DNA from: an uncultured Eubacteriales bacterium
Lineage (GTDB): Bacteria; Bacillota; Clostridia; Christensenellales; Aristaeellaceae
Length of the DNA: 9,722 nucleotides
Reading direction: 5' to 3'
Assembly (NCBI GenBank): GCA_900553315.1
Contig: USCW01000051.1
Location: forward strand, 1 to 9,722
Positions 1 to 6,679 of this stretch are shown here, in pieces. A model generated the notes under the pieces. The model ran no database searches and was not told the origin of the DNA. It saw only the letters and a program-made list of their open reading frames with translations. The first letter of the stretch is position 1, and the number at the start of each line of letters is the position of its first letter. The position numbers and the translations under genes were made by a program.

Positions 1-526
1 GATTCACCGCCAGCGCGCGGGCAATGCCGATGCGCTGCCGCTGACCGCCGGAAAATTCATGCGGATAACGCTCGCGCATTTCCGGCGCAAGGCCAACCTG
101 AGACAGCAGCTTTTCGATGCGGCTGTCCACGTCTTCCCGCTTGGCAATGCCATGATACAGCATGGGCTCTCGCAGAATGTCCCCCACACGCTTACGGGGA
201 TTCAGGCTCGCGCCGCTGTCCTGAAAGACCATCTGCATTTTTACGCGCAGCGGACGAAGCTGGCGCTCCCGCAGGTTGTCCAGCCGCTTGCCTTCCAAAG
301 TGATCTCGCCGCTGTCGGGCTTTTCCAGCCCCATCAGCAGCTTGGCCACCGTGGACTTGCCGCACCCGGACTCCCCCACCAGACCGAAGGTTTCGCCGGG
401 GTACAGATCAAAGCTTACGCCATCCACCGCCGTCATGCGCTGACGATGCAGCAGGCTGTTTTCACCCTGCGCCGCAAAGGTCTTGCGCAGTCCGCGCACC
501 GTGAGTATCGGCTGACGCTCAGGCAT
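1..526 (-). CDS. Opp/Dpp-type peptide ABC transporter ATP-binding protein (OppF-like), partial at left edge
   Basis: This is the second ATPase of an oligopeptide/dipeptide importer; with its OppD-like partner it would power uptake through two membrane permeases from the cytoplasmic face. The visible 175 residues carry a Walker A loop GESGCGKST (residues 51-59), a Q-loop glutamine (VFQDS, Q102) and the ABC signature FSGGQRQR (158-165). The phrase SLNPRKRVGDIL after the Q-loop is typical of OppF/DppF. Walker B, the H-loop and the C-terminal oligopeptide domain lie beyond the window; about 140-150 residues are missing compared with the usual 310-330. The ATG at 524-526 is preceded by GGAAGGAGGGG about 8-10 nt upstream and overlaps the end of the OppD-like gene by 8 nt, so the two are probably translationally coupled. 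The family assignment is secure. The substrate cannot be read from the ATPase. Confidence 0.93.
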   Translation of the reverse strand, partial: MPERQPILTVRGLRKTFAAQGENSLLHRQRMTAVDGVSFDLYPGETFGLVGESGCGKSTVAKLLMGLEKPDSGEITLEGKRLDNLRERQLRPLRVKMQMVFQDSGASLNPRKRVGDILREPMLYHGIAKREDVDSRIEKLLSQVGLAPEMRERYPHEFSGGQRQRIGIARALAVN

Positions 527-1520
527 CCTGCTTCACCCCTCCTTCCTTCGCAAGACAGCAGCGCACCACATGGCCGGGAGCGATCTCCCGCTCTGCGTTT
601 GTCTGCGGACAATGGGCGCTTTTCGGACAGCGCGGCGCAAAACGGCAGCCTGTCATGGCTTGATATTCCTCCGGCACCGTGCCGGGGATGCTGAACAGCC
701 GCCGTTCTCTGGGGTCGTGCAGACCGGGCACGGCGCGGGTCAGCGCACGGGTATAGGGATGTGCAGGCGATTCCAGTACCTGCTGGGTCGTCCCCTCCTC
801 CACGCATTGCCCCGCATACATCACCACGACTCGATCCGCCATTTCCGTCACGAGGCCGATGTCATGGGTAATCAGCAGGATCGCCATACCCGTCTCGTCT
901 CGCAGATGGCGAAGCAGCTGCATGATTTGCAGCTGAATGGTCACATCCAGCGCCGTTGTAGGCTCATCGGCAATGAGCAGCTTCGGTTTACAGGCCAGCG
1001 CCATGGCGATCATCACCCGCTGACGCATTCCACCGGAAAGCATGTGCGGATATTTATGCATCGCGTTTTCCGGGTGCGGGATGCCGGTCTTGTCCAGCAG
1101 CGCCACGGCCCGCTTCCACGCCTCGGCACGGGACATGCCTTCGTGGCGGCGCAGGGGCTCCATCATCTGATTGCCAATGGTGAACACAGGGTTCAAACTG
1201 TACGTGATGTCCTGAAAGATCATGGCGATCTCTTTGCCGCGCACCTGATCCAGCTGCTTTTCCGTCATGGTCAGCAGATTCTGCCCCTGAAACATGGCGT
1301 TTCCGCCCGTGACCCGCCCCTGACGGCCCAGCAACCCCAGCAGCGACAGCGCCGAAATGCTCTTTCCGCAGCCCGACTCCCCCACGATGCTGACAATTTC
1401 ACCGGGATACACTTGAAAATGCACGTTCTCTGTCCGCTGGATCAGCTTTTTCCCCTTGGCAAAGGCGATGTTCAGCCCCTGCACGTCCAGCAAAGGCTTT
1501 GCCCCTTCCGCTTGCTCCAT
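519..1520 (-). CDS. Opp/Dpp-type peptide ABC transporter ATP-binding protein (OppD-like)
   Basis: This is a complete 333-residue ATPase of the oligopeptide/dipeptide importer family. In order it shows Walker A GESGCGKS (47-54), Q-loop IFQD (Q103), signature LSGGM (161-165), Walker B LLIADE (181-186), D-loop ALD (190-192) and H-loop H219. The C-terminal oligopeptide domain begins near SPAHPYTRAL and ends in a cysteine cluster: C292, C298, C304, C321 and C322. In some DppD/OppD proteins cysteines at this position hold a [4Fe-4S] cluster, so one is possible here, but this is inferred from the family. The ATG at 1520 has GGAGA about 9 nt upstream. The gene follows the binding-protein gene by 78 nt, with a long stem-loop in the gap, and overlaps the OppF-like gene by 8 nt. 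Unusually, no permease genes separate the binding protein from this ATPase. Confidence 0.95.
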   Translation of the reverse strand: MEQAEGAKPLLDVQGLNIAFAKGKKLIQRTENVHFQVYPGEIVSIVGESGCGKSISALSLLGLLGRQGRVTGGNAMFQGQNLLTMTEKQLDQVRGKEIAMIFQDITYSLNPVFTIGNQMMEPLRRHEGMSRAEAWKRAVALLDKTGIPHPENAMHKYPHMLSGGMRQRVMIAMALACKPKLLIADEPTTALDVTIQLQIMQLLRHLRDETGMAILLITHDIGLVTEMADRVVVMYAGQCVEEGTTQQVLESPAHPYTRALTRAVPGLHDPRERRLFSIPGTVPEEYQAMTGCRFAPRCPKSAHCPQTNAEREIAPGHVVRCCLAKEGGVKQDA

Positions 1521-1545
1521 GCCTGTATTTCTCCATTCATAAGAA

Positions 1546-1586
1546 GCATGGGCAGCCCGAGACAGTACGTCCCGGACTGCCCATGC
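1546..1586 (-). terminator. Intercistronic 18-bp stem-loop after the binding-protein gene (partial terminator or RNA stabiliser)
   Basis: The arms 1546-1563 and 1569-1586 form an 18-bp stem with two G-U pairs and a 5-nt loop; the outer 10 bp (GCATGGGCAG/CTGCCCATGC) are perfect. On the minus strand it starts 12 nt after the binding-protein stop codon and is followed only by TTCTTAT, a weak U-tract. Such structures often lie after highly expressed binding-protein genes, where they let part of the transcription through or protect the upstream mRNA from 3' decay. That would give more binding protein than ATPase. The structure is seen directly; which role it plays is inferred. Confidence 0.6.
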
Positions 1587-1598
1587 CTGACTTGCTTG

Positions 1599-3203
1599 TT
1601 ACTCTGCCACGTCCCACTCGTGAACGTTGATGAAGGTGCCGAACACATCCGGCTTCACGTTCATCAGGCGATTGCTGGCTACACCCATCTTGCTGATGAT
1701 ATACGCGGAAATCACAGGCACATCCGTCTGCATATGCTGATCCACCTTCAGATAGCACGCCTTGACCGCGTCCTGCTCATCCGCGCCCAGCGCCTGACTC
1801 TGCATCAACGCATTCGTGACCTCTTCATTGTTATAGCGCGTCCAGCCGTCCGCAGACAACAGCCAGCTCACATCCGTATAAGGATCCAGCGGCATGTAGG
1901 TGTATTCCACGCTCATTACATCGAAATCGCCCGTGCCGGCGCTCTCCATAAGCATATCCAGATTTTCGGTGCGAATTTCGATGTCCAGCCCCAGCTCTTG
2001 GAACATGGCGGCAATAAAGCTCACCGCCTGGGTGAAGGTGGTATCGCCGCTGTTCACATGCCATTCCAGATGGTTGCTGGCTCCATCGGCTACCGCCTCA
2101 GCAATCAGCGCACGCGCCTTTTCCGGGTCATAAGCGGTTACGCCCAGCGCTTCATCATAATAAGGAGAACCGCTGCACAGGAATCCGTCCACGATCTCGC
2201 CATAGCCGTGTACCATACCATCCAGAATGGTCTGGCGATCGATGCCGTACAGCAGCGCCTGACGAATGCGCACATCGGTGACACGCTCGGTATTGATGAA
2301 AATGGACTGGTTCGTGATGGGCGTACCCATGTATGCCGTCACGTTGGACAGCGCCTTGACGCTCTCGTAGTCCTCCAGAAGAATGTTGCCTGTGGTCTGC
2401 TGCACCAGATCAATCTCGCCGGATTGCAGTCCCGTCAGCAGCTGTGCGGAGTCCAGCACCTGAATATTCAGATACTTGATCTTCGGCGCACCCATCCAGT
2501 AATTGTCGTTGGCAACGTAGTGGATATAGTGGTTCAGGTCAGCCTCCTGCACGAAATAGGGGCCGCTGATAACATCCGCATGGTTGAACCAGTCGTAGCT
2601 TTGCAGTTGATCCTTCGGCACGCTGCCCAACACATGCTCCGGCAGGGTCAGCACATAGCGGCCATAGTTGTTGCAGAAGGTGTTCAGCGCCATAGCCCAC
2701 TTGGTAGTCACGGTCAGCACCTTGTCGCTGACAACCTTCACGCCGCTGATCTCCGTCGCGCCGCTCTCTACCATGCCCGCATCGTCCGTGCCCTCAATGG
2801 CGTACATCGCCATACCGGCGTTGAAGCTCTCCGGGCTGGCCATGCACAGCAGAGTGAAGGCAACATCCTTCGCCGTCACAGGCTGGCCGTCCGACCAAGC
2901 GGCCGCATCCTGCAGCTTAATGGTGAAAGTCATGTTATCCTCGGTGGTGATGGATTCCGCAAGCTGCGGCACATATTTCATGTCCGCGCTGGCCTCCACC
3001 AGCGGCAGGAACACCAGCGAATTGGCGTACTTCAATACCTCTGTTGCATTCATCAGCAGCGGATTCAGCGAGCCGATCACGTCCGTCACGCCGATATTCA
3101 CCGTCTTGGGCTGCTCTTCCGCCACCGCGCCGCCCATCAGGCCCAGCGCCATGGTTAGGGCAAGGGTCATCGCTACGATTTTCTTCATCAAGCCGTTGTG
3201 CAT
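1599..3203 (-). CDS. Family-5 extracellular solute-binding protein (peptide-type ABC importer)
   Basis: This exported 534-residue receptor captures the substrate of the Opp-type importer. An early VNIGVTDVIGSLNPL strand is followed by WSDGQPVTAKDVAFTL, the hallmark of SBP family 5. RIRQALLYGIDRQTILDGMVHGYG and YDPEKARALIAEA in the second half, and a C-terminal VHEWDV, also fit. I chose the ATG at 3203 because AAGGAGG lies 8 nt upstream; an in-frame ATG at 3284 would run into the upstream gene. The N-terminus is a signal peptide: KK at 7-8, a hydrophobic core from about 9 to 25, then AVA (26-28) before EE, a signal peptidase I site. There is no lipobox cysteine, although such proteins are normally lipid-anchored in Gram-positive bacteria. 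The gene starts 19 nt after the amidohydrolase. The leader suggests a cysteine-containing peptide as ligand, by analogy with the glutathione receptor GsiB of the same superfamily, but this is inference. Confidence 0.93.
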   Translation of the reverse strand: MHNGLMKKIVAMTLALTMALGLMGGAVAEEQPKTVNIGVTDVIGSLNPLLMNATEVLKYANSLVFLPLVEASADMKYVPQLAESITTEDNMTFTIKLQDAAAWSDGQPVTAKDVAFTLLCMASPESFNAGMAMYAIEGTDDAGMVESGATEISGVKVVSDKVLTVTTKWAMALNTFCNNYGRYVLTLPEHVLGSVPKDQLQSYDWFNHADVISGPYFVQEADLNHYIHYVANDNYWMGAPKIKYLNIQVLDSAQLLTGLQSGEIDLVQQTTGNILLEDYESVKALSNVTAYMGTPITNQSIFINTERVTDVRIRQALLYGIDRQTILDGMVHGYGEIVDGFLCSGSPYYDEALGVTAYDPEKARALIAEAVADGASNHLEWHVNSGDTTFTQAVSFIAAMFQELGLDIEIRTENLDMLMESAGTGDFDVMSVEYTYMPLDPYTDVSWLLSADGWTRYNNEEVTNALMQSQALGADEQDAVKACYLKVDQHMQTDVPVISAYIISKMGVASNRLMNVKPDVFGTFINVHEWDVAE

Positions 3204-3222
3204 GATTTCGTCCTCCTTCATG

Positions 3223-4365
3223 TTATCGGTTCTGCGCAAGCCAGTCTTCCGCCATCTGCGCGAAATAAGCTGCCGCAGGGGCAAGTGCAGCGGGGTCTAC
3301 CGTAAATTTCGGATGATGCCCCGGATACTGTCCTCCGGTGCCCACACGGATAAAAATCCCCGGCACCTGCTGCATATAGCAGCTGAAATCCTCGCCGCCC
3401 ATGGTGTCCTCCTGCCTTGCGGTCTGAAGGCCCATGCGCTGCGCCGTCCGCCGAGCCAGCGCGCATAGCTCCGCGTCGTTGACGACTGCGGGCGGCCCCG
3501 CGACCCAGTTAACCTCCGCCGTCATGGCATAGGCTGCGGCAATTTCCGCCGCCATGCGCTTCAAGCCTTGTTCCAACTGCATTCGTGCTCGCTCTGACAG
3601 GGTACGCACCGTGCCCTCCAGATAGGACGTTTCCGGCAGCACGTTCCACGTATTGCCCGCAGACACGTGCGTCACGCTGAGCACCGCCGGGTCGAAGGGA
3701 TCAACGCAACGGCTGACCAGCGTTTGCAAGCTCTGAATCAACGCGGCCTGTGCGGTAATTACGTCCGTTCCCTTCTGCGGCTGAGCCGCATGAGCGCCAT
3801 GACCGCGCAGGGTAATTTCAAAGCGATCCACGGCTGCCATGACCGGGCCTTCCTTGATACCCAGCGTTCCCGGCGCGAAGGCCGGATAGGAATGAATGCC
3901 GATGAAGCAGCGCACGTCGGACAAAAGGCCCGTCGCAAGCATCATCTCCGCCCCGGAAGCAATTTCCTCCGCAGGCTGAAAGATCACCTTCACCGTACCG
4001 CAGAGCTGCTCCCGGCGCTCTTGAAGCAGCAGCGCCGCACCGAGCATCGTTGCCGCATGGAAGTCATGACCGCAGGCGTGCATTTTGCCCGGACATCGTG
4101 AGGCACAAGCCAGCCCACTTTCCTCCGTAATGGGCAGCGCGTCAATATCGCACCGAAGTGCCGCCACCGGGCCGGGCTTTTCGCCGCGAATACAGGCAAT
4201 CAGTCCCGTCTTCGGCGTGTCGAAGGGAAGCAACTCCACCCCTGCGGCGGTAAATTCTCCGCGAAGCAGCGCCGTCGTTTCACGCTCTTCAAAGGCCAAC
4301 TCCGGCCGCTCATGCAGCCGCGCCCATATATCAGGCAAATAAGCTGTCAACGCTTTCGCTCTCAC
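3223..4365 (-). CDS. M20-family (M20D-type) metal-dependent amidohydrolase, N-acyl-amino-acid hydrolase type
   Basis: This cytoplasmic enzyme of 380 residues probably cleaves an amide bond on an acylated amino acid, a small peptide or a similar conjugate. Seen motifs are ALRCDIDALPI (69-79), GKMHACGHDFH (93-103, with C98 and H100 as probable metal ligands), FQPAEE (129-134, catalytic E133 and metal ligand E134), GIHSYP (H158), and near the end GGEDFSCY and GHHPKF, the last metal histidine. The order and length match the AbgB/HipO/YxeP/SndA group. The start is GTG at 4363-4365, with AGGGGG 7 nt upstream. An ATG at 4527 would add 54 residues that do not resemble the family and would translate through the attenuator. 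The gene leads the transporter operon and its expression appears to be gated by a cysteine-codon leader. That points to a cysteine-releasing deacylase, as known for M20 enzymes of Bacillus acting on N-acetyl-S-substituted cysteines. The exact substrate is not shown by the sequence. Confidence 0.92.
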   Translation of the reverse strand: MRAKALTAYLPDIWARLHERPELAFEERETTALLRGEFTAAGVELLPFDTPKTGLIACIRGEKPGPVAALRCDIDALPITEESGLACASRCPGKMHACGHDFHAATMLGAALLLQERREQLCGTVKVIFQPAEEIASGAEMMLATGLLSDVRCFIGIHSYPAFAPGTLGIKEGPVMAAVDRFEITLRGHGAHAAQPQKGTDVITAQAALIQSLQTLVSRCVDPFDPAVLSVTHVSAGNTWNVLPETSYLEGTVRTLSERARMQLEQGLKRMAAEIAAAYAMTAEVNWVAGPPAVVNDAELCALARRTAQRMGLQTARQEDTMGGEDFSCYMQQVPGIFIRVGTGGQYPGHHPKFTVDPAALAPAAAYFAQMAEDWLAQNR

Positions 4366-4381
4366 AGCTTCACCCCCTGCA

Positions 4382-4456
4382 TAAAAATACGGCGCAAAGT
4401 CCAAACCGAGCCTCTCAAATGAACCGAGAGGCCGATCTTCTATGACCTTGCGCCGT
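4382..4456 (-). terminator. Intrinsic terminator (attenuator) in front of the amidohydrolase gene
   Basis: On the minus strand the arms ACGGCGCAAGGTC (4456-4444) and GACTTTGCGCCGT (4401-4389) form a 13-bp stem with one G-U pair. An inner hairpin, GCCTCTC/GAGAGGC (4432-4426 with 4416-4410), lies between them. The stem is followed at once by ATTTTTAT, then by the ribosome site and GTG start of the amidohydrolase. The element lies after the promoter and before the gene, so it must be conditional, or the operon would never be expressed. Its 5' arm is complementary to an upstream segment at 4521-4528 in the leader peptide reading frame. Confidence 0.8.
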
Positions 4457-4591
4457 TCGTTTTCGTTTTGTTTCCATGCACGCAAAGGATGCGTGCCGGT
4501 ATTACTCCAGACCGATCTCAGGCGCAAGCATTCTGCACATACAGCAACAGATACACTTCATTGCAGCGTTTCCCATCGTCTGTCTACGCAT
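4389..4591 (-). promoter_or_regulatory. Candidate cysteine-responsive transcription attenuator (leader peptide, antiterminator, terminator)
   Basis: Three segments compete on the minus strand. Segment 1 is CTTGCGCC (4528-4521), directly after the cysteine codons of the leader peptide. Segment 2 is GGCGCAAG (4454-4447), part of the terminator 5' arm. Segment 3 is CTTTGCGCC (4399-4391), in the terminator 3' arm. Segments 1 and 3 are near-copies, and 1:2 pairing is a perfect 8 bp that excludes 2:3. A ribosome stalled at the first cysteine codons would leave segment 1 free to form the antiterminator; one reaching the stop codon at 4502-4504 would crowd segment 1 and favour termination. A separate 7-bp hairpin GCACGCA/TGCGTGC (4478-4496) lies between segments 1 and 2. 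The pairings are seen; the mechanism and the direction of the response are inferred. Confidence 0.65.
4502..4591 (-). CDS. Cysteine-rich leader peptide (29 codons)
   Basis: This short reading frame begins 37 nt after the predicted transcription start. Its core reads MKCICCCMCRMLAPEIGLE, with five cysteine codons in seven (TGT ATC TGT TGC TGT ATG TGC at 4555-4535), and it ends at TAA 4504-4502. The ATG at 4591 has GGGAAGGA upstream, at a rather long distance of about 12 nt, and gives 29 residues. In-frame ATGs at 4576 and 4561 (19 residues) are possible alternatives. A run of one amino acid in a small frame just before a conditional terminator is the signature of attenuation leaders such as TrpL or HisL; here the sensed amino acid would be cysteine. 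The peptide itself probably has no other function. The alternative, that it is a small metal-binding peptide, is less likely given the terminator next to it. Confidence 0.65.
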   Translation of the reverse strand: MRRQTMGNAAMKCICCCMCRMLAPEIGLE

Positions 4592-4608
4592 ATGCCTGCA
4601 CCATCCTT

Positions 4609-4632
4609 CCCTGTTATTTCGAAATAACGGGG
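4609..4632 (-). promoter_or_regulatory. Palindromic operator candidate at the transcription start
   Basis: The sequence GTTATTTCGAAATAAC (4613-4628) is a perfect 16-bp palindrome. It extends, after one mismatch, to CCC/GGG on the outside, making 24 bp in all. It begins 2 nt after the -10 box and covers the predicted start site, the usual place for a repressor operator. As RNA it would also form a 5'-terminal hairpin, so a role in transcript stability is the alternative. I do not recognise the regulator. Confidence 0.55.
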
Positions 4633-4634
4633 CT

Positions 4635-4663
4635 ATCATAGCATCATACACCCTGTTTGTCAA
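4635..4663 (-). promoter_or_regulatory. Sigma-A promoter of the amidohydrolase-transporter operon
   Basis: On the minus strand a perfect -35 TTGACA (4663-4658) is separated by 17 bp from -10 TATGAT (4640-4635, one mismatch to consensus). The predicted start is near 4628, giving a leader of about 260 nt before the GTG at 4365. A promoter this strong with a terminator behind it fits a gene set controlled mainly after initiation. Confidence 0.85.
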
Positions 4664-4708
4664 GAAAAAGCAGCGTATAAAAGTTGCATTTTTTCCGTAT
4701 CGCCGCTG
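4662..4708 (-). terminator. Weak candidate terminator after nadE
   Basis: About 10 nt after the nadE stop, CAGCG (4708-4704) can pair with CGCTG (4675-4671), with AAAA/TTTT pairs possible inside the loop, and CTTTTTC follows. The stem is short and the loop long, so termination would be inefficient. It is the only terminator-like structure between nadE and the next promoter, so some read-through into the operon downstream is possible. Confidence 0.25.
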
Positions 4709-4717
4709 TTTCCCGGC

Positions 4718-6646
4718 TTACAGCTCCTCGCACTCCTTCAGCCACAATGCGCTTTCCGCATCCGAGGGCATCCGCCAGTCGCCGCGGGGGCTCAACGCAA
4801 TGGAGCCGATCTTCACGCCGTCCGGAATGCAGTTGCGCTTGAACTGCTGCGTGAAGAATCGGCGATAGAAATTCTTCAGCCACTTGAGGATCGTCGCGTC
4901 GTCGAAGTCATCCGCGAAGGCCAGCTTTGCCAGCTCATAGATTTTGCGGGGGCGCATTCCAAAACGCACCGCATAGTACAGGAAGAAGTCATGCAGCGCA
5001 TAGGGGCCCACAAGGTCCTCCGTCTGCTGGGCAATGTTGCCCTGCTCGTCCGGCGGAAGCAGCTCCGGGCTGATGGGCGTATCCAGAATGCTTTGCAGCA
5101 CGTCCTTCGAGGCCGCAAAGGCAGGATTCTCCGTAGCCGTCTGAATGACCCAGCGCACCAGCGTTTTCGGCACGCCGCTGTTTACACCATACATGCTCAT
5201 GTGGTCGGCGTTGTAGGTACACCAACCCAGCGCAATTTCGCTCAGGTCACCGGTGCCCAGCACAATGCCGCCGGTCTGGTTCGCCACATCCATCAAGACC
5301 TGTGTGCGCTCCCGAGCCTGTGCATTCTCGTAGGTCACAGAATGATCCTGCTCGTTATGCCCAATATCACGGAAGTGCAGACGCACCGCCTCATGAATGG
5401 GAATCTCCCGCTGGGTAACGCCCAGCGTGGTCATCAATGACAAAGCATTTTGATAGGTGTGATCCGTCGTGCCGAAACAGGGCATGGTCACGCCGGTGAT
5501 GTTCGTTCGTGGCAGTCCCATCATATCCATGGCTCGACAGGCCGCCAGCAGCGCCAGCGTGGAATCCAGTCCGCCGGAAATGCCCACAGTCAGCTTGCCG
5601 CCAGTAATCCGCAGACGACGCGCCAGCGCAGTCGCCTGCATGTCGAAAATCTGTGCGCACCGCGTCTGCCGCGAGGCCTTGTCCGCAGGAATAAAGGGAT
5701 GCTTCGCCACGTGAAGCTCCACAGGCTCGCTTTCCGCCAGCATCAGCGCTGGACAGCTTACCCGGCGCACGGGCTCCAACGTCCCGTAATGCGCCTGAGC
5801 ATCCGCAAAGCTGGTCTGCTCCCGGCGGTCGCCGCAAATGCGATCCAGATCTAGATCAGCGGTCAGGACATAGTTCTCCGCCAGATAGTCTGCATTTTCC
5901 TTCACCATACCGCCGCATTGTGCCACCATGCTGTGCCCGGAGAACACCAAATCGGAGGTAGACTCCCCTACTCCAGCCGACACATACAGATAGGCGCACA
6001 GGCACCGAGCCGACTGCTGGCGCACCAGCTCCTGACGATATTCCCGCTTGGCAATCAATTCGTTGCTGGCGGACAGATTGACGATCAGCTCCGCCCCATG
6101 CAGCGATAGGAACGTGCTGGGCGGCAGCGCCGTCCACAAATCCTCGCAGAGCTCCACACCGAAGCGCACGCCGTCCGCGCTTTCGAAGAGCAGTTCTCGC
6201 CCCATAGGCACCTGCTGCCCGCAGAGCATCACATGCTCCGCTTGCAGCTGAAATCCGGAAGCGAACCACCGCTTCTCATAGAATTCATTGTAATTCGGCA
6301 GAAAGAGCTTAGGCACCACACCCAGCAGCTTTCCCTTGGTGAGCACCACCGCGCAGTTGTACAGCACGCCGTCCGCCTGTACCGGCGCGCCTACCACCGC
6401 CGTTACACCCTCGGGGCATGCCTCCAGCATCTGCTGAAGCCCCGCTTCTGTCGCTTGGAGCAGGGATTTCTGAAAAAACAGATCGCCGCAGGTATACCCC
6501 GTCAGGGACAGCTCCGGAAACGCCACCAGACTCGCTTTGCGGTCTGCCGCCTCGTGCAGCTGTTCCGCCATGGCGGCGGCGTTTTCCGCCACATTGCAAA
6601 GGCGCAGCTTCGGCACCGCCGCAGCTACGCGCATGATTCCCTCCAT
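4718..6646 (-). CDS. nadE: Glutamine-dependent NAD(+) synthetase
   Basis: This 642-residue two-domain enzyme makes NAD from nicotinate adenine dinucleotide, ATP and glutamine in the cytoplasm. The N-terminal nitrilase-type glutaminase domain has the Glu-Lys-Cys triad: E45 in FPELSLTGYTCGDLF, K113 in PKLFLPNYNEFYE, and C167 in ELCEDLW. The C-terminal synthetase domain has the ATP pyrophosphatase loop SGGLDST (357-363). It is followed by LGTGDLSEIALGWCTYNADHMSMYGVN, which forms part of the active site. Length and order match the long, glutamine-using NadE form. The ATG at 6646 is chosen because AAAGGAGG lies about 7 nt upstream; a further in-frame ATG 12 nt downstream is a weaker choice. The gene lies 33 nt after the phosphodiesterase gene and probably shares its transcript. 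All catalytic residues I looked for are present. Confidence 0.97.
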   Translation of the reverse strand: MEGIMRVAAAVPKLRLCNVAENAAAMAEQLHEAADRKASLVAFPELSLTGYTCGDLFFQKSLLQATEAGLQQMLEACPEGVTAVVGAPVQADGVLYNCAVVLTKGKLLGVVPKLFLPNYNEFYEKRWFASGFQLQAEHVMLCGQQVPMGRELLFESADGVRFGVELCEDLWTALPPSTFLSLHGAELIVNLSASNELIAKREYRQELVRQQSARCLCAYLYVSAGVGESTSDLVFSGHSMVAQCGGMVKENADYLAENYVLTADLDLDRICGDRREQTSFADAQAHYGTLEPVRRVSCPALMLAESEPVELHVAKHPFIPADKASRQTRCAQIFDMQATALARRLRITGGKLTVGISGGLDSTLALLAACRAMDMMGLPRTNITGVTMPCFGTTDHTYQNALSLMTTLGVTQREIPIHEAVRLHFRDIGHNEQDHSVTYENAQARERTQVLMDVANQTGGIVLGTGDLSEIALGWCTYNADHMSMYGVNSGVPKTLVRWVIQTATENPAFAASKDVLQSILDTPISPELLPPDEQGNIAQQTEDLVGPYALHDFFLYYAVRFGMRPRKIYELAKLAFADDFDDATILKWLKNFYRRFFTQQFKRNCIPDGVKIGSIALSPRGDWRMPSDAESALWLKECEEL

Positions 6647-6679
6647 ATCGTTTCCTCCTTTGGATGACAAAGGCCCCGT

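Noticed and set aside
570..3158. Long open frame on the plus strand (862 codons) and other plus-strand frames across the transporter genes.
   Set aside because: They lie opposite clear family members, have a composition rich in His, Arg and Gln typical of antisense frames in GC-rich DNA, and show no recognisable domain.
4366..4527. Extended N-terminus (54 codons) for the M20 amidohydrolase from an ATG at 4527.
   Set aside because: It would run through the terminator hairpin and does not look like the family; a GTG with a good ribosome site fits better.
4478..4528. Words resembling the thiamine-pyrophosphate riboswitch (CTGAGAT, then CTGG...TAATACCGG).
   Set aside because: The two halves lie far too close, the conserved GAACCTGAT and GCG-AGGGA parts are missing, and the words fall inside the leader peptide frame, which explains them better.
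4366..4628. A T-box leader for cysteine.
   Set aside because: No AGGGTGGNACCGCG T-box sequence is present before the terminator, and the specifier-loop structures are not seen.
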